Assembly: GCF_037893015.1 (NCBI RefSeq)
Contig: NC_133661.1
Coordinates: forward strand, 184,700,306-184,764,305
Source of the DNA: Macrotis lagotis
Lineage: Eukaryota; Chordata; Mammalia; Peramelemorphia; Peramelidae
Direction of reading: 5' to 3'
DNA length: 64,000 nucleotides
The translations under genes and the position numbers were made by a program. The notes below the pieces were generated by a model. The model had not been told where the DNA came from. It saw nothing but the letters and a program-made list of their open reading frames with translations, and did no database searches. Positions 22,875 through 33,139 of this stretch are shown here, one piece after another. Position 1 is the first letter of the stretch; every line of letters starts with the position of its first letter.

Positions 22875-23959
22875 ATGAGTAAACAGAGAAAAAAGAGGAA
22901 CACTATTGAGAAATACTTTGCCTGTGACCCCAAGAAGGATCAAAATACTCAATCTGAAGATGAGGAGGTATAAGCTCCTGCATCTAAAGACTCCATGAAA
23001 AACAGAAATTGAACTCAGGCCATGACAGAGCTCAAAAAACACTTTGAAAATCAAATGAGGAAGTTAGAAGGAAAACTGGGAAAAGAAATGAGAGAGATGC
23101 AGGAAAAACATGAAAATGAAGTCAGCAGCTTAGTCAAGGAAATCCAAAAAAATGCTGAAGAAAATAGCATGCTAAAAACCAGCTTAGGTGAAATGGATAA
23201 AACAGTTCAAATAGTTATTGAGGAGAAGAATACTTTAAAAAGCAGAACTGGCCAGATGGAAAAAGAGATAAGAAAACTCTCTGAGGAGAACAAATCCTTC
23301 AGATAAAGAATAGAACTCAGGGAGATTGATGAATTTATAAGAAATCAGGACTCATTACTTCAAAACCAAAAGAATGAAAAATTAGAAGAAACTGTGAAAC
23401 ATCTCATTGAAAAAACAACTGATATGGAAAAAAGATTTAGGAAAGATAATTTTAAAATTATTGGAATACCTGAAAGTCATGATCAGGAAAAGAGCCTTGA
23501 CATCATTTTCAAAGAATTACTACAGGAAAATTGCCCTGATATCTCAGAAGCAGAGGGCAAACTAGAAACGGAGAGAATCCACCAATCCCCTGAGAAAGAG
23601 ATCCCAAAAAACCAACCCCCAGGAATATTATAGCCAAGTTCCAGAACTCCCAAGTCAAAGAGAAAATATTACAAGCAGCCAGAAGGACACAATTCAAATA
23701 CCATGGAGCTACAATCAGGATCTCACAGGGCTTAGCAGCAACTACATTAAAAGCTCATAGGGCTTGGAATATAATATACCAGAAGGCAAAAGAGCTTAGA
23801 ATGCAACCAAGAATCAACTACCCAGCAAAACTGAAAGTCCTCTTCCAGGGAAAAAGGTGGATTTTCAATGAACCAGGAGAATTTCAAATGTTCCTGTTGG
23901 AATGGCCAGAGCTAAACAGAAGGTTTGATCTTCAAATACAGGATTTAGGTGAAGCATAG
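22875..23959 (+). pseudogene. half-L1 ORF1 (L1 ORF1p-like), broken
   Basis: Starts ATGAGTAAACAG (MSKQRKKRNTIEKYF). A coiled coil at 23022-23306 (LKKHFENQMRKLEGKLGKE and following heptads) is followed by the RRM (23394-23633, with RKDNFKIIGIPESHDQEKSL) and the C-terminal domain (VKEKILQAARRTQFKYHGAT, then INYPAKL). Three in-frame stops (after SEDEEV, after MKNRN, at 23304-23306) and one frameshift near 23630 break it. Otherwise well preserved. The protein would be expected to bind RNA but has no partner polymerase here. Confidence 0.88.
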
Positions 23960-24469
23960 AGATTGGAGGAGAAGGGGAAAATATGAGGGACTTAATGATG
24001 ATGAACTATATGTATTTCTGTATAGAAAAATGACACTGATAATACTCATATGAACCTTCTCAATTAACAGAGCAGGTAGAAGATTTTATAGATGATGCAC
24101 AGGAGAAAGCTGAATTTGAAAATAAAATAAGGTGTAAAAATGGAGTCAATAGATAAAAGGGAAATAAAATGGGAGAAAGAAAAAGGAGAGGGGGAAAAAG
24201 CCAAGATATTACATACATTAAGATTTTTCTTTATTACAATGAGCTATTGAAATGATATGGAAGAGGGGAAGGCAAGGAAGAATGAGGGAATCTTCACTCT
24301 CATCAGAGGTGGCTAGGAGAAGAAACAGCATATATATATACTCAATGGTATATAGGCATCTGGAGTAAGAATGGGGGGGACAAGGGGAAGGGGTGGGGAT
24401 GTGAATGATGGAGAAGATGGACCATGGGGGGAGAGTGGTTAGATATAACACATTTTCTTTTTTACTTCT

Positions 24470-24605
24470 TGCAAGGGGCTGGGATTAGATGGCCTATCTG
24501 GGACCATAGGACCAGGTGGATGCTGGGCCTAAGGGGTGGTAGTGGGGCTCAGGGCCTCTTGGCCCCAGGACCAGGGATCTGTTTGCTGAGCCAGTCAATG
24601 ATCCT
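24470..24605 (-). repeat. SINE-derived block in half-L1 A 3' region (diverged)
   Basis: Begins 'cttgcaaggggctgggatta' and ends near 'caatgatcctac'. It occupies the same place as the blocks at 55639-55795 (copy B) and 60500-60620 (copy C), so it was part of the element before the copies spread. Very diverged; SINE origin is inferred through the other two copies. Confidence 0.6.
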
Positions 24606-24799
24606 ACAGCAGAGTCAGAGTGAAAGGAGAGAGAAAATAGAGTACATGGTAGTGGAGAAATAAGAAAGGAGGGAGTTGCGATCAGCAATGGCAATGGTGG
24701 AAAAATATGGAAGTAACTTTTGTGATGGACCTATCATAAAGAATGGGATCCACCTGCAACAGAGTTGGTGGTGTTAGAACACTGACTGAAGCACATTTT

Positions 24800-24951
24800 T
24801 TTATTATTTGGGGGGGGGGTGCAGGGTAAATGGGGCTGGGTGGCCTGCCTGGTGCCACATAGCAGGGTGATTATTGGGTGTCTGAGGCCAGATTTGGACC
24901 TGGGTGCTCCTGGTTCAAGGGCCAGTGCTCTGTCTGCCACCTAGCCACCCC
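24800..24951 (-). mobile_element. SINE in half-L1 A tail, A-to-G-rich
   Basis: Antisense SINE whose plus-strand reading is shifted from A to G: usual 'agctaggtaattattaagtg' reads 'agcagggtgattattgggtg' (4 A-to-G, 1 other). The head 'gccacctagccacccc' is intact. Confidence 0.85.
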
Positions 24952-24989
24952 TACTATTATTACTATTTTGTTTTAAGTCTGTTTTTTCT

Positions 24990-25125
24990 TTTTTTTGGTT
25001 TTTGTAGGGCAGTGGGGTTGGGGTGATTTGCATGTCACACAGCTGGGCGATTGTTGGGTGAACAGGGCCTGATTTAGGCTTGGGTGCTCCTGGTTCCAGG
25101 GCTGATGCTCCGTCCACTGCACCAT
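24990..25125 (-). mobile_element. second SINE in half-L1 A tail, A-to-G-rich
   Basis: Usual 'agctaggtaattattaagtg' reads 'agctgggcgattgttgggtg' (5 A-to-G, 1 T-to-C). It lies about 40 bp after the previous SINE in the same orientation. The head ends 'gtccactgcaccatacc'. Confidence 0.8.
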
Positions 25126-25312
25126 ACCTATAATTATTACTGTTATTTTTTAATTTTCATTTTAATTTTTCTCTCCCCTTTACTTTATTGCTCAAGCAAG
25201 TCTATATTTTTTGGGGGGTGGGGTATTTTGTTTATTCTTAAACATATTTTATTAATGTATAAAAAACATTTGTACAAAATGAGAATAAATAAATATTAAA
25301 TTAAAAAAAGTA

Positions 25313-25944
25313 GGTTACCACATATATTTGTTTGGCTTACTTTGCTTGTTTGTTACAAGGGTTGTTTGGTTTTTTTAATTTTGCTAAGTTTTTAATCAGA
25401 AGGAGAATGGGAAAATTATAAGTGAAGGTGTTGCCAAAAGAAGAGGCATTGAAACAATTAAAAATGCACAGAAAGGAACAGAGGGAAATTTAAAAAGAGA
25501 CAACATAGCCTAGATTTGAATGTAATATGTAGAATTTATTACAGGCTTTTTTAAAAGAAAGAAGTACTAAATAGAGATTTTCATTTTCTGATGTAATTCT
25601 CTTTTTGTATTAAAAGAAATATACTTTCTTGTTTAAGTTTGGAATTAAAATTTTTAATTAGTATAAAAATTAAAAGGGTTGAACTAGATAAGATCTAAGA
25701 TCCCTTTCAACTCTAAATATGAAACCTATGATCTATGTTTGAACCCAAAGTCTTATTTTTAGTCATTTCTACAGCAGAACAGAACAGTTTAATCCTCAGT
25801 ACTTCAGTTTTTTCATTTCTAAAATGTTGGAATTAAACTCTATGCTTTCTAACGAACCTCCAGTTCTAAATTCCATGGTTTACTATCTTCTCAGAGGTAG
25901 TTTAGAATCTTTTTTGTGAATCAAATGAATAAAAGCAGAAGGTT
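25313..25944. other. no gene seen; short SINE/LINE tail-like piece
   Basis: AT-rich. 25675-25740 ('ggttgaactagataagatct' and following) looks like the common end of MIR/Mar1 or CR1-type repeats. Confidence 0.3.
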
Positions 25945-26085
25945 AGGAAACCTTAGGTGAACAGAGGTTAAGTGACTTACCTACAGTCACATAGCTATTA
26001 AGTAATCTGAGACCAGATTTTTACTCAATTCCCAACTCCAGGAAGGGTTCCATTCACTGAGATATCCATTGCCTCTCAACCTAAC
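25945..26085 (-). repeat. MIR/CORE-SINE fragment
   Basis: 'gaggttaagtgacttaccta', 'cagtcacatagctattaagt' and 'ctgagaccagatttttactc' in antisense order. Confidence 0.55.
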
Positions 26086-26126
26086 AATGGTGATAAATGA
26101 AGACGGAGAATTTGATTTCATGTTGG

Positions 26127-26335
26127 CTCAGCAAGTCACTACATAACTTTGGGCAAGTCTCTTGTCCTCTCTCAGCTTTAGTTTGTTCCTCTACAAAATG
26201 GGCAAATGAGACTAGATAATGTTTAAAGACCCATGAAGCATCCTGGTATAGGGGAAAGAGTGCTTTATATGATATCAAGAGTCCTGGGTTCAAATCACTC
26301 ACCTTCTCTATACCTCAAATTCTTCTATGTTCTAA
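26127..26335 (+). repeat. MIR-family SINE fragments
   Basis: 'cagcaagtcactacataact' and 'ctctcagctttagtttgttc', then a tRNA-like head piece at 26240-26300 ('agagtgctttatatgatatc'). Confidence 0.45.
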
Positions 26336-26829
26336 GGATCCTTCTGGATCCATATCTATGGTTCTACAATATTCTGTAAACAATACAGAGAAGAGTAAGG
26401 AGGCATGTGGAGAGATTCCACAACTCTGAAAATCAATCAAGATATCTGATTCATTAACTACAATATAGGTATATGAGAATGGGATTTTAATGGTGGTGTG
26501 AGAATTGTATAGTTGAAGTAGCATGCTTGGGAGGAAAGGTGAAGAAAATCAGCAGTAAATGGCACAAATGTAGAAATATTTATTTAGGTGACAATTCACC
26601 TTGCACATGTTTGAAAGTATGTACCTCTGTTCATAATATTAGCCTTCTTTGTATGAAAGACAGTGGGAAAGAAAGAATTCCTATAGATACTTCTAGCAAA
26701 TGTCACCAGATGTGGGCCTGTCCATCAAGTGAAGGAGTCAATTGGTGTGGGGAAAGATCAAACTAGATATCGGAAGTTTTGTTGTTGTTCAATTGTGTCC
26801 CACTCTTTGTGACTCCATTTTCAGAGTCT

Positions 26830-26915
26830 AAATACTTTTGTCTTTTCTTGAATTTCTAGCACTTTGCCCAGTACCTGTAATATAGTATGAATTTAATATT
26901 TATTGATTGATTGAA
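26830..26915 (+). repeat. L2-type LINE 3' end
   Basis: 'ttgaatttctagcactttgc', 'ccagtacctgtaatatagta' and 'atttattgattgattgaac' fit the L2 terminus. Confidence 0.45.
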
Positions 26916-27329
26916 CTTTTATCAATTGGCTAAATGTCAAGCCCTTGTCTTAGGTTTGTGGGGATATCTAAACAAATATGAAGCAACCTCCGCCATCAAG
27001 GCGCCTACATTTCTAAAGTTCCTTCCACCATTGGATCACATTCTGTGATTCTGGTGTTTAGGGGTATGTTAAACCTATATGTAAATCCTGGACAAGAAAA
27101 AAAATCATGCAAATGAATTCAGATTTTTGCAACAGTGACCCCATGCGGTCATGAAAGTCCCATGTGGGTATTTAAAATCTCTTTATCTCTTCCATTCCAT
27201 GCTTTACTCATAAAAATAATTTAATTTTACTTAATGTTAATGATCCCCCTCCTGACAGAGATTCTGCTAATTTATCTCATTCGTGCCACTCAGACTCTCA
27301 CAACTCTTGTTCAGAAACCCAGCATCTTT

Positions 27330-27815
27330 TATCTAAGAATATTACAATAGCCTCCTGTTGGGAGGTTCCCTCTCTAATTCATTCTCCACAAATTTGCCAA
27401 AAAGTTTCCTTAAGGCATAGTATGGACCCTTGCTCACAATTCCCTTAATTCCTTTTAGACTCTTAAAAGATACAAACTTTCAGTTCATAATCTCCAACAA
27501 TTTTATTTAACCTACTTTTTTTTTTGGTTTTATCTGACATTACTCCTCTATGCACAAAGCAAGTTACTCATTCTTTCCTAAACTTAATGTTCCATCTGCT
27601 AACTCCTTCAGTTGTACATTCTGTCTTTATTATCTCATTTGTGCCTCTCAAGAATACTCACATTCCTTCAAAGCTCAGCTGTTATCACTCCTCTCTCAAG
27701 AATTTTTTAATCTCCTAAATTTCTAGTACTTTCATCCTTTTTTTCCCCATCCTTTCTTTATATACCCTTGCTAAGTCTTGTGTATTCTAGGCACTTAATA
27801 AGTGCTTGTTGGTTT
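27330..27815 (+). repeat. L2-like LINE 3' region
   Basis: Pyrimidine-rich run with 'cattccttcaaagctcagct', 'caagaattttttaatctcct' and the end 'ggcacttaataagtgcttgt', in the order of an L2 3' UTR. Confidence 0.4.
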
Positions 27816-27842
27816 GATTTGTAACTCTAATACCTAACAATG

Positions 27843-28057
27843 TTATATATGTATATATGTATATGTGTATATGTATATGTGTATATGTATATGTGTATAT
27901 GTATATGTGTATATGTATATGTGTATATGTATATGTGTATATGTATATGTGTATATGTATATATGTATATATGTATATGTATATATGTATATGTATATAT
28001 ATGTATATATGTATATATGTATATGTATATATGTATATGTATATATGTATATATATG
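27843..28057. repeat. TA/TG-rich microsatellite with 14-bp higher-order unit
   Basis: 27863-27956 is a near-perfect array of the 14-mer gtgtatatgtatat; 27957-28057 degenerates to mixed gtatatat/gtatat units. Open frames in all directions here are artefacts of the repeat. Confidence 0.95.
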
Positions 28058-28559
28058 GCACAAAATATATCTTTGTTGAGTTATCTCCTTAGTCTTTTCC
28101 CCTTCCCTCCACCCCTCCATCTTAAACCAAAGAATGGCTGCCTGCCACTAAATTGTTTAGTGGGCTGACCCACTAAATTGTTGAACTTCACTTAATGTGC
28201 AAGACTAAATCTTCCTGTGTATCTTCCCTGGATATAGGGTCCTGTAAGTATTATGCCAGCCATTCCATTATTTCCCAGTTAAGCCAGTTATCTAGCCATA
28301 ACTCCCTCCAATTCATTTCTCCTTGCTCCTTACCTACAAAGCAGAGCTATGTTTTTAGGACATAAAAACAGAAAACCATATTTCCTTAAAGGAAACTTTA
28401 GCAACCAGGCTAACCTACTGAAGAAGCTTTTAGAAGAGGAAAAAGTAAACACAGGGTGTCTTCTTGATATTTGATCCTCCTATTCTTCAGAAGGTCAATA
28501 AAATTCAGTCTAGGGACCTGCGTGACTCCTTTCACATACTTCACATATCCAATCAGTTA

Positions 28560-28720
28560 CCAAATCTGGTCTTTTCTGTCTTATGTGTATTCCTTTATGT
28601 CCCCTCATAGAGCTACCACTTAGCTCAGGCCCTCATCATCTCTCACCTGTAATATTGCAGTAACCTTAAAATGTGTCTCCCTACCTCTAGTCACTCTGTC
28701 AGCATAATATATGCTCTCTG
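28560..28720 (+). repeat. ancient dispersed repeat, family not assigned
   Basis: 'catctctcacctgtaatatt', 'gcagtaaccttaaaatgtgt' and 'ctccctacctctagtcactc' resemble a common old mammalian repeat also seen at 40868-41240 (+) and 41400-42060 (-). Confidence 0.35.
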
Positions 28721-28926
28721 GTTGCAGCTGTGAGGGCAGAGGAGTGAGCACAAGTACAGTGAGTGGATATTGCAGAGAGCAAGAATATTTTTGGTTCAGT
28801 ATGACGGCAATTAAGGGGAAGAAGAGAGTAGTCCCTGAAGTTGAGCCCCCAGACAGAATTCAGAAAACAATAATTAGAAGAATCTAAGGCCTAGTACAAC
28901 ATTATCTACAACTAAGGATTTAAATA

Positions 28927-28956
28927 TGATGATGATGATGATGATAATAATAATAA
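28927..28956. repeat. (ATG)n(ATA)n microsatellite
   Basis: Short triplet array changing from ATG to ATA units. Confidence 0.85.
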
Positions 28957-29206
28957 ACTGCAAAGAATAGAATTTGACATAAAAAGGAAAGAGTAAGGAA
29001 ATTAAAAAAAAGCAAAAAAGTAAAGGAAAATCTAGGTTCATATTCAGAGAATGATATAAGATTTTTAAAAAGTCACTCCTGTTCAGAGAGTATTGTCAAG
29101 CGATCATAAGCCCCAAAAGGAAGCTTAGAACTTTAAAAAGAAATTCAATAATCAAATAAAAGAAAGCAAAGAAAAAATAAAATCAACTCAAGAAATTTAT
29201 GAAAAG

Positions 29207-29353
29207 GGGCGACTAGGTGGCGTAGTGGATAAAGCACCGGCCCTGGAGTCAGGAGTACCTGGGTTCAAATCCGGTCTCAGACACTTAATAATTACCTAGC
29301 TGTGTGGCTTTGGGCAAGCCACTTAACCCCATTGCCTAGCAAAGCCCCCCCAA
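29207..29353 (+). mobile_element. SINE (WSINE1-like) with TSD
   Basis: Sense copy inside the old L1 ORF1, between agaaatttatgaaaag (29191-29206) and agaaattatgaaaag (29354-29368), a one-base length difference. The usual oligo(A) tail is replaced by 'gcaaagcccccccaa'. Confidence 0.92.
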
Positions 29354-29670
29354 AGAAATTATGAAAAGAAGTTAACCCATTGAAAAAAGAAATACAAAAA
29401 TACAAAATTGAAAGGAAGAAAATAAAAATAAACTCAAAAATTAAGCAAGACAAAATGAAGAAAAAACAGAAGAAAAAAGTAATCCAAGAAAATTATGAAT
29501 AAAAACTTAACCAATTAGAAAAAGAGATACAAAGTCTTAAGGAAGAAAATAGCTCTTTGAAAACCATAATTGAACAAGTGGATCAAATGGTGTTATAAGA
29601 CACCAAGATATAATAAAACTAGAAAGACACAAGAGAAAATGAAACATCTCATTAGAAAAACAGGTAATTC

Positions 29671-29826
29671 GGGGGTGGCTAGGTGGCGCAGTGGACAGAG
29701 CTCTGGCCTTGGAGTCAGGAGAACCTGGGTTCAAATCCAACCTCAGACACTTAATAATTACCTAGCTGTGTGGCCTTGGGCAAGTCACTTAACCCCATTT
29801 GCCTTGCAAAAACCTAAAACAAAAAC
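29671..29826 (+). mobile_element. SINE (WSINE1-like)
   Basis: Sense copy 'gggggtggctaggtggcgca' through 'ttgccttgcaaaaaccta', also inside the old L1 ORF1, splitting its RRM start. Duplication not clear. Confidence 0.88.
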
Positions 29827-31492
29827 CATGGTAGCTGCTAATTCTTTATATGATCTTGATGATGGTACCACTAAATTTGAATGATTTCTTTCTGCTTGCT
29901 TAAAGTATTTTCTCTTTGACCTAGAGAATAGATTGAGGAGAGATAAAGCCTAAAAGCCATGATCAAAGAAAAAAGCTGACATCTAACTTCTAGAAATTAT
30001 CAAGAAAAACTACCCCAATATATAGAACCAGAAGATAAACTAGAAATAGAAAGAATCTATTAATCACCACTGAAAAGAGTTCCCAAAGCCAAAACTCCCA
30101 AGAATATTACAGCCAAATTTCAGAGCCCTAAAGACCAGATGGATTTGCAAGTTCCCTTTGATATATAAACCAAGGAGAGCAAAAAAAATAGAAATAAAAT
30201 TCTATGCCAATTTCCTTAATGAATATTCATGCAAAATTTAAAATAAAATATTAGCAAGGTGAATATTGTAATATATCACAAAGATCAAATAACTATCACT
30301 AGGTAGAACTTATATTAGGAGAGCAGGGATGGTTCAATATTAGGAAAATTATAAGCATAATTGGTCATATCAATAACAAAAATAGTAAGAACTATAAGGT
30401 TATAAACAATAGTTGCAGGAAAAATATGCTGAAAAATATGCCCAAAATAAAATACTCATTCCTGTTTTAAAAAATTAGGAAGCATAGGAAGCAAGCATTC
30501 TGGAGAACTATTTGGAGATAGGACCAAAGAACTATAAAATATCCATTGATCTAGACACATCACTACTAAGTCTATATCCCAAAGAGATCAAAGAAAAGGG
30601 AAAGAATTTATACAAAAAAATTTATAACAGCTCTTTTTATGGTGACAAAGAATCTGAAATTAAGGAGATACCCAGAAATTGGATAGTAGTTGAACAAGTT
30701 GTGGTAAATGTGTTAGAATAATATTGTGCTATAGGAAATGACAAGCAGGAAATGTTCAGAAAAACTTGGGAAGGCACATATGAACTCATGCAAAGTGACA
30801 TGAGCAGAACCAGAACACTTCACATAGGACCAGCACTATTGTAAGGATGATCAGCTGAAAGACTTATCTACTCTTAATCAAGACAATTCCAGTTAATTTA
30901 TCATTTTAAAAAATGCTGTCCACCTCCAGAAATGGAATTGATGAATGCTGAATAAAGATTGAAGCACACTTTTTTTTACTTTATTTTTCTAGTTTATTTT
31001 TTGTTTCTGTTTTCTTATGTAGCATGGTTAACATATACATATTTTTATGATTTCACATTAATATCAAATTGCTTGCCTTCTCAAGGTGGGGGAGAGGGAG
31101 GGAAAGAATTTGGAACTCAATTTTCAAAAATAAATGTTAAAACAATTTTGCATGTAATTTGGTAATATTTAATGAAATAGAAATTCTTTTTTAAATGTCA
31201 AACTATTTAAAAATTAATATTCTATGCAAACTGTAAGACTTTAAATAAATGAGCTATATAATTGTAATTTCCCTGTTAACCCCCTAGAAAAAGCATTCTG
31301 CTTTCATTGGCTCCACTTACTCACCCATCCTCGGTCACTTACAACCCCATCACTCTACTAAAACTACTCTCTCAAAAGATACCAAGGATTTTTTACTTTC
31401 TCAGTCTGATAATCTCTTCTCAAATAAAGAGGTATCAGAGTACACTAAGTAGCACTGAGGAGAAAAGAAACAATTAGCAGTAAGAGGATTGA

Positions 31493-31572
31493 GGAAGTCA
31501 TTTGGAGAAGGTGTCTTCCAGTTTAGTCACAAAAGAAATAGATATTCTGAGACAGGTAAGGAGGAAGTGCAT
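31493..31572 (+). repeat. 80-bp direct repeat, left copy, flanking ERV fossil
   Basis: Pairs with 32597-32676 with about 11 mismatches over 80 bp and no gaps. Both begin ggaag and end ggaggaagtgcat. The 1.02 kb between them is exactly the retroviral fossil. Confidence 0.9.
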
Positions 31573-32143
31573 TGTTGAAAAATTGACCTGTGCTACTTAA
31601 CTGTTCATAATATGTGGTCGCATTGGGACTTTGTGCATGCCTCAAAGCGATCTGTCTGCATTGCTCTATAAACTCTGTCATCCACAAAACAGATTGTCCA
31701 GGTAACAAACATGCTCTATCTGTTTCCAATCCTTAGGTGTTAATATGGAATAAGCAAGAGCATCCGATTGTAGCTGGACAAAGGGTGATCTTGCCTCATA
31801 TTCTCCCCACTGCCTTCTTTAAATCTCTGACTGCTTTTATTTCTAGTGGCTTATGTCTTCACCTAAAGTTTCCTGGATTAAAAGGTTCTGGCTCCTCAAT
31901 AACAGTATATGACTGAAACTCAGCTCCTAGACCCATCAAACTGTCTCCCTGATCTTTTGCTTTTTTGATGGCCTTTTGTACTGCTGAAATCTCTTCCCTA
32001 AGCACTGTAGGACTGATCCTAGGCTTTTCTTGATAATATTTATTTATTTCCTCTGCCTCAGGCCATGGAGGTAAATGAACTTTCACTTTATCTTCACTTT
32101 CCTCCACATTTCCTTGTTCCAATTTCCCTAAGATCAGCTCCAT
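31523..32143 (-). pseudogene. betaretrovirus-like gag fragment (endogenous, defective)
   Basis: Two minus-strand frames (31859-32143 and 31523-31729), joined by a region with stops and frameshifts, resemble the matrix-to-capsid part of betaretroviral Gag: an acidic, proline-containing stretch with a PPWPEAEE segment, then capsid-type text ending in ECR/QCR-like residues (FIEQCRQIA). The first Met is about 115 bp from the primer-binding site. Most of the matrix domain, nucleocapsid zinc knuckles, pro, pol and env are absent. It is non-functional. Betaretrovirus/ERVK-like is the best guess from the capsid pattern plus a lysine PBS. Confidence 0.7.
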
Positions 32144-32258
32144 GGTAAACTTGTTACCTTCTCCAGAGTCCTCCCGCTCTGAGATGTGGCCTGGTTTTCT
32201 TGCTTGTATCTGCTATTTCCTTCTTCAGGACTTTACTGAGATGACATGCATATGTTTA

Positions 32259-32276
32259 GTCCCTGTTTGAGCACCA
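32259..32276 (-). other. lysine-type tRNA primer-binding site
   Basis: Minus strand reads TGGTGCTCAAACAGGGAC, three bases after the LTR end. It differs from the standard Lys3 PBS at three positions, all transitions; two are what CpG decay gives. Confidence 0.75.
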
Positions 32277-32279
32277 ATA

Positions 32280-32579
32280 TGTAGAGTCCCACTTCCTGAA
32301 TTCTTTCAATCTTCCCCAGGCAAGAGTTGGAGGTGCGGGAGACAAGGACTACAAGGGAGACAAGGACTACAAGGGAGACAAGGACTACAAGGGAGACAAG
32401 GACTACAAGGGAGACAAGGACTCCATCTATATCTCCAAGTGCTCCATTTATTCACCAGAATAAAAGTACTTAAGTACCTTTCCAGTCTCTAATCCACTCC
32501 CACTCCTATGGCACTTAGCCAAACAAGATTCTGATGCTCAAAAGCATCAGGTGATAATAATTACAGTATTCCCAACACA
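32280..32579 (-). repeat. 5' LTR of betaretrovirus-like fossil
   Basis: On the minus strand it begins about TGTGTTGGGAATACTG, has gaataaatgg (about 32450) as candidate poly(A) signal and ends ...GGACTCTACA just before the PBS. About 300 bp, short but in the range of Mason-Pfizer-type LTRs. No second LTR is in the window. The left end is uncertain by some bases. Confidence 0.65.
32337..32422. repeat. 18-bp tandem repeat inside LTR
   Basis: The unit gggagacaaggactacaa is repeated 4.8 times without a mismatch, downstream of the poly(A) signal on the LTR strand, probably U5. Confidence 0.95.
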
Positions 32580-32596
32580 CAACAAGTTCCCAATAA

Positions 32597-32676
32597 GGAA
32601 GCCATGTGGAGAAGGTGTCTTCAAATTGAGTCATAAAAGAAACAGGCATTCTGAGACACATAAGGAGGAAGTGCAT
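32597..32676 (+). repeat. 80-bp direct repeat, right copy, flanking ERV fossil
   Basis: See 31493-31572. Sequence left of the left copy and right of the right copy is unrelated. Confidence 0.9.
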
Positions 32677-32984
32677 ACCAAACATTATGGAGAGCTAAGG
32701 CAGAAAATAGAATGTTTAATATAGAGAATGGAGTTGCATTTCAGGTAATATCAGTTTTTCATATTCTATTAAACTTTCATATAATTCAATTAAACTGTTT
32801 ATTCAGATAATGGACTTTGTATAGAATTTTTATTAACTTAGTAACTTTGGAAAGCTGTCAACAAAAAAGAAGGAAAATTTCTAAGGAATATGGGTTGTGA
32901 ATCAAATAAGTCACATTCCTAGATAAGAAAAAGGGAAAGATGGTTAAGGACTTAGCAGTATGATTGTGATGTTGAGTTCCATTG

Positions 32985-33137
32985 ATTTTTTTTTTGGCTA
33001 TTTGCAAGGCAATGGGGTTAAAATGATTTGACCAAGACTCACAGCTAGGTTATTATTAAGTGTCTGAGGCTGAATTTGAACTCAGATCCTCTAGACACAA
33101 GGGTCAGTGCTTTATCTACTGTGCCACCTAGCTGCCC
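32985..33137 (-). mobile_element. SINE (WSINE1-like), diverged
   Basis: Antisense copy: T-run, 'tgcaaggcaatggggttaaa', 'ttattattaagtgtctgagg', head 'tgtgccacctagctgccc'. Confidence 0.85.
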
Positions 33138-33139
33138 AC

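Larger units (their letters stand above)
22218..25312 (+). mobile_element. half-L1 (HAL1-like) element, copy A
   Basis: Carries an ORF1-like gene but no ORF2: after the ORF1 stop at 23959 the element runs directly into a purine-rich 3' region and ends with an AAATTAAATTAAAAAAAG tail. The same layout and tail recur at 53252-56136 and, reversed, at 60003-64000, so this is a family rather than a deletion product. ORF1-only L1 derivatives are known as HAL1. The 5' end starts within the leader seen in copy B, so this copy is slightly truncated. Three SINE-derived blocks lie in its 3' region. Confidence 0.85.
28960..31150 (+). mobile_element. old L1, internally deleted
   Basis: ORF1 remnants at about 29100-30130 (coiled coil around 29520-29580, an RRM-start piece around 29640-29670 and 29915-29960, then KTPKNITAKFQS) are followed directly by a short piece of the RT region (30250-30390: 'ggatggttcaatattaggaa') and then the ORF2 C-terminus and 3' UTR (30430-31150). 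Most of ORF2 is missing. The 3' end 'aattgcttgccttctcaagg' recurs at 34265. Confidence 0.65.

Noticed and set aside
27827..28168. Five overlapping frames rich in Tyr/Ile/Cys
   Set aside because: Translation of a TA/TG microsatellite.
32337..32422. CRISPR array
   Set aside because: The units are contiguous without spacers and the sequence is vertebrate; it is a simple tandem repeat in an LTR.
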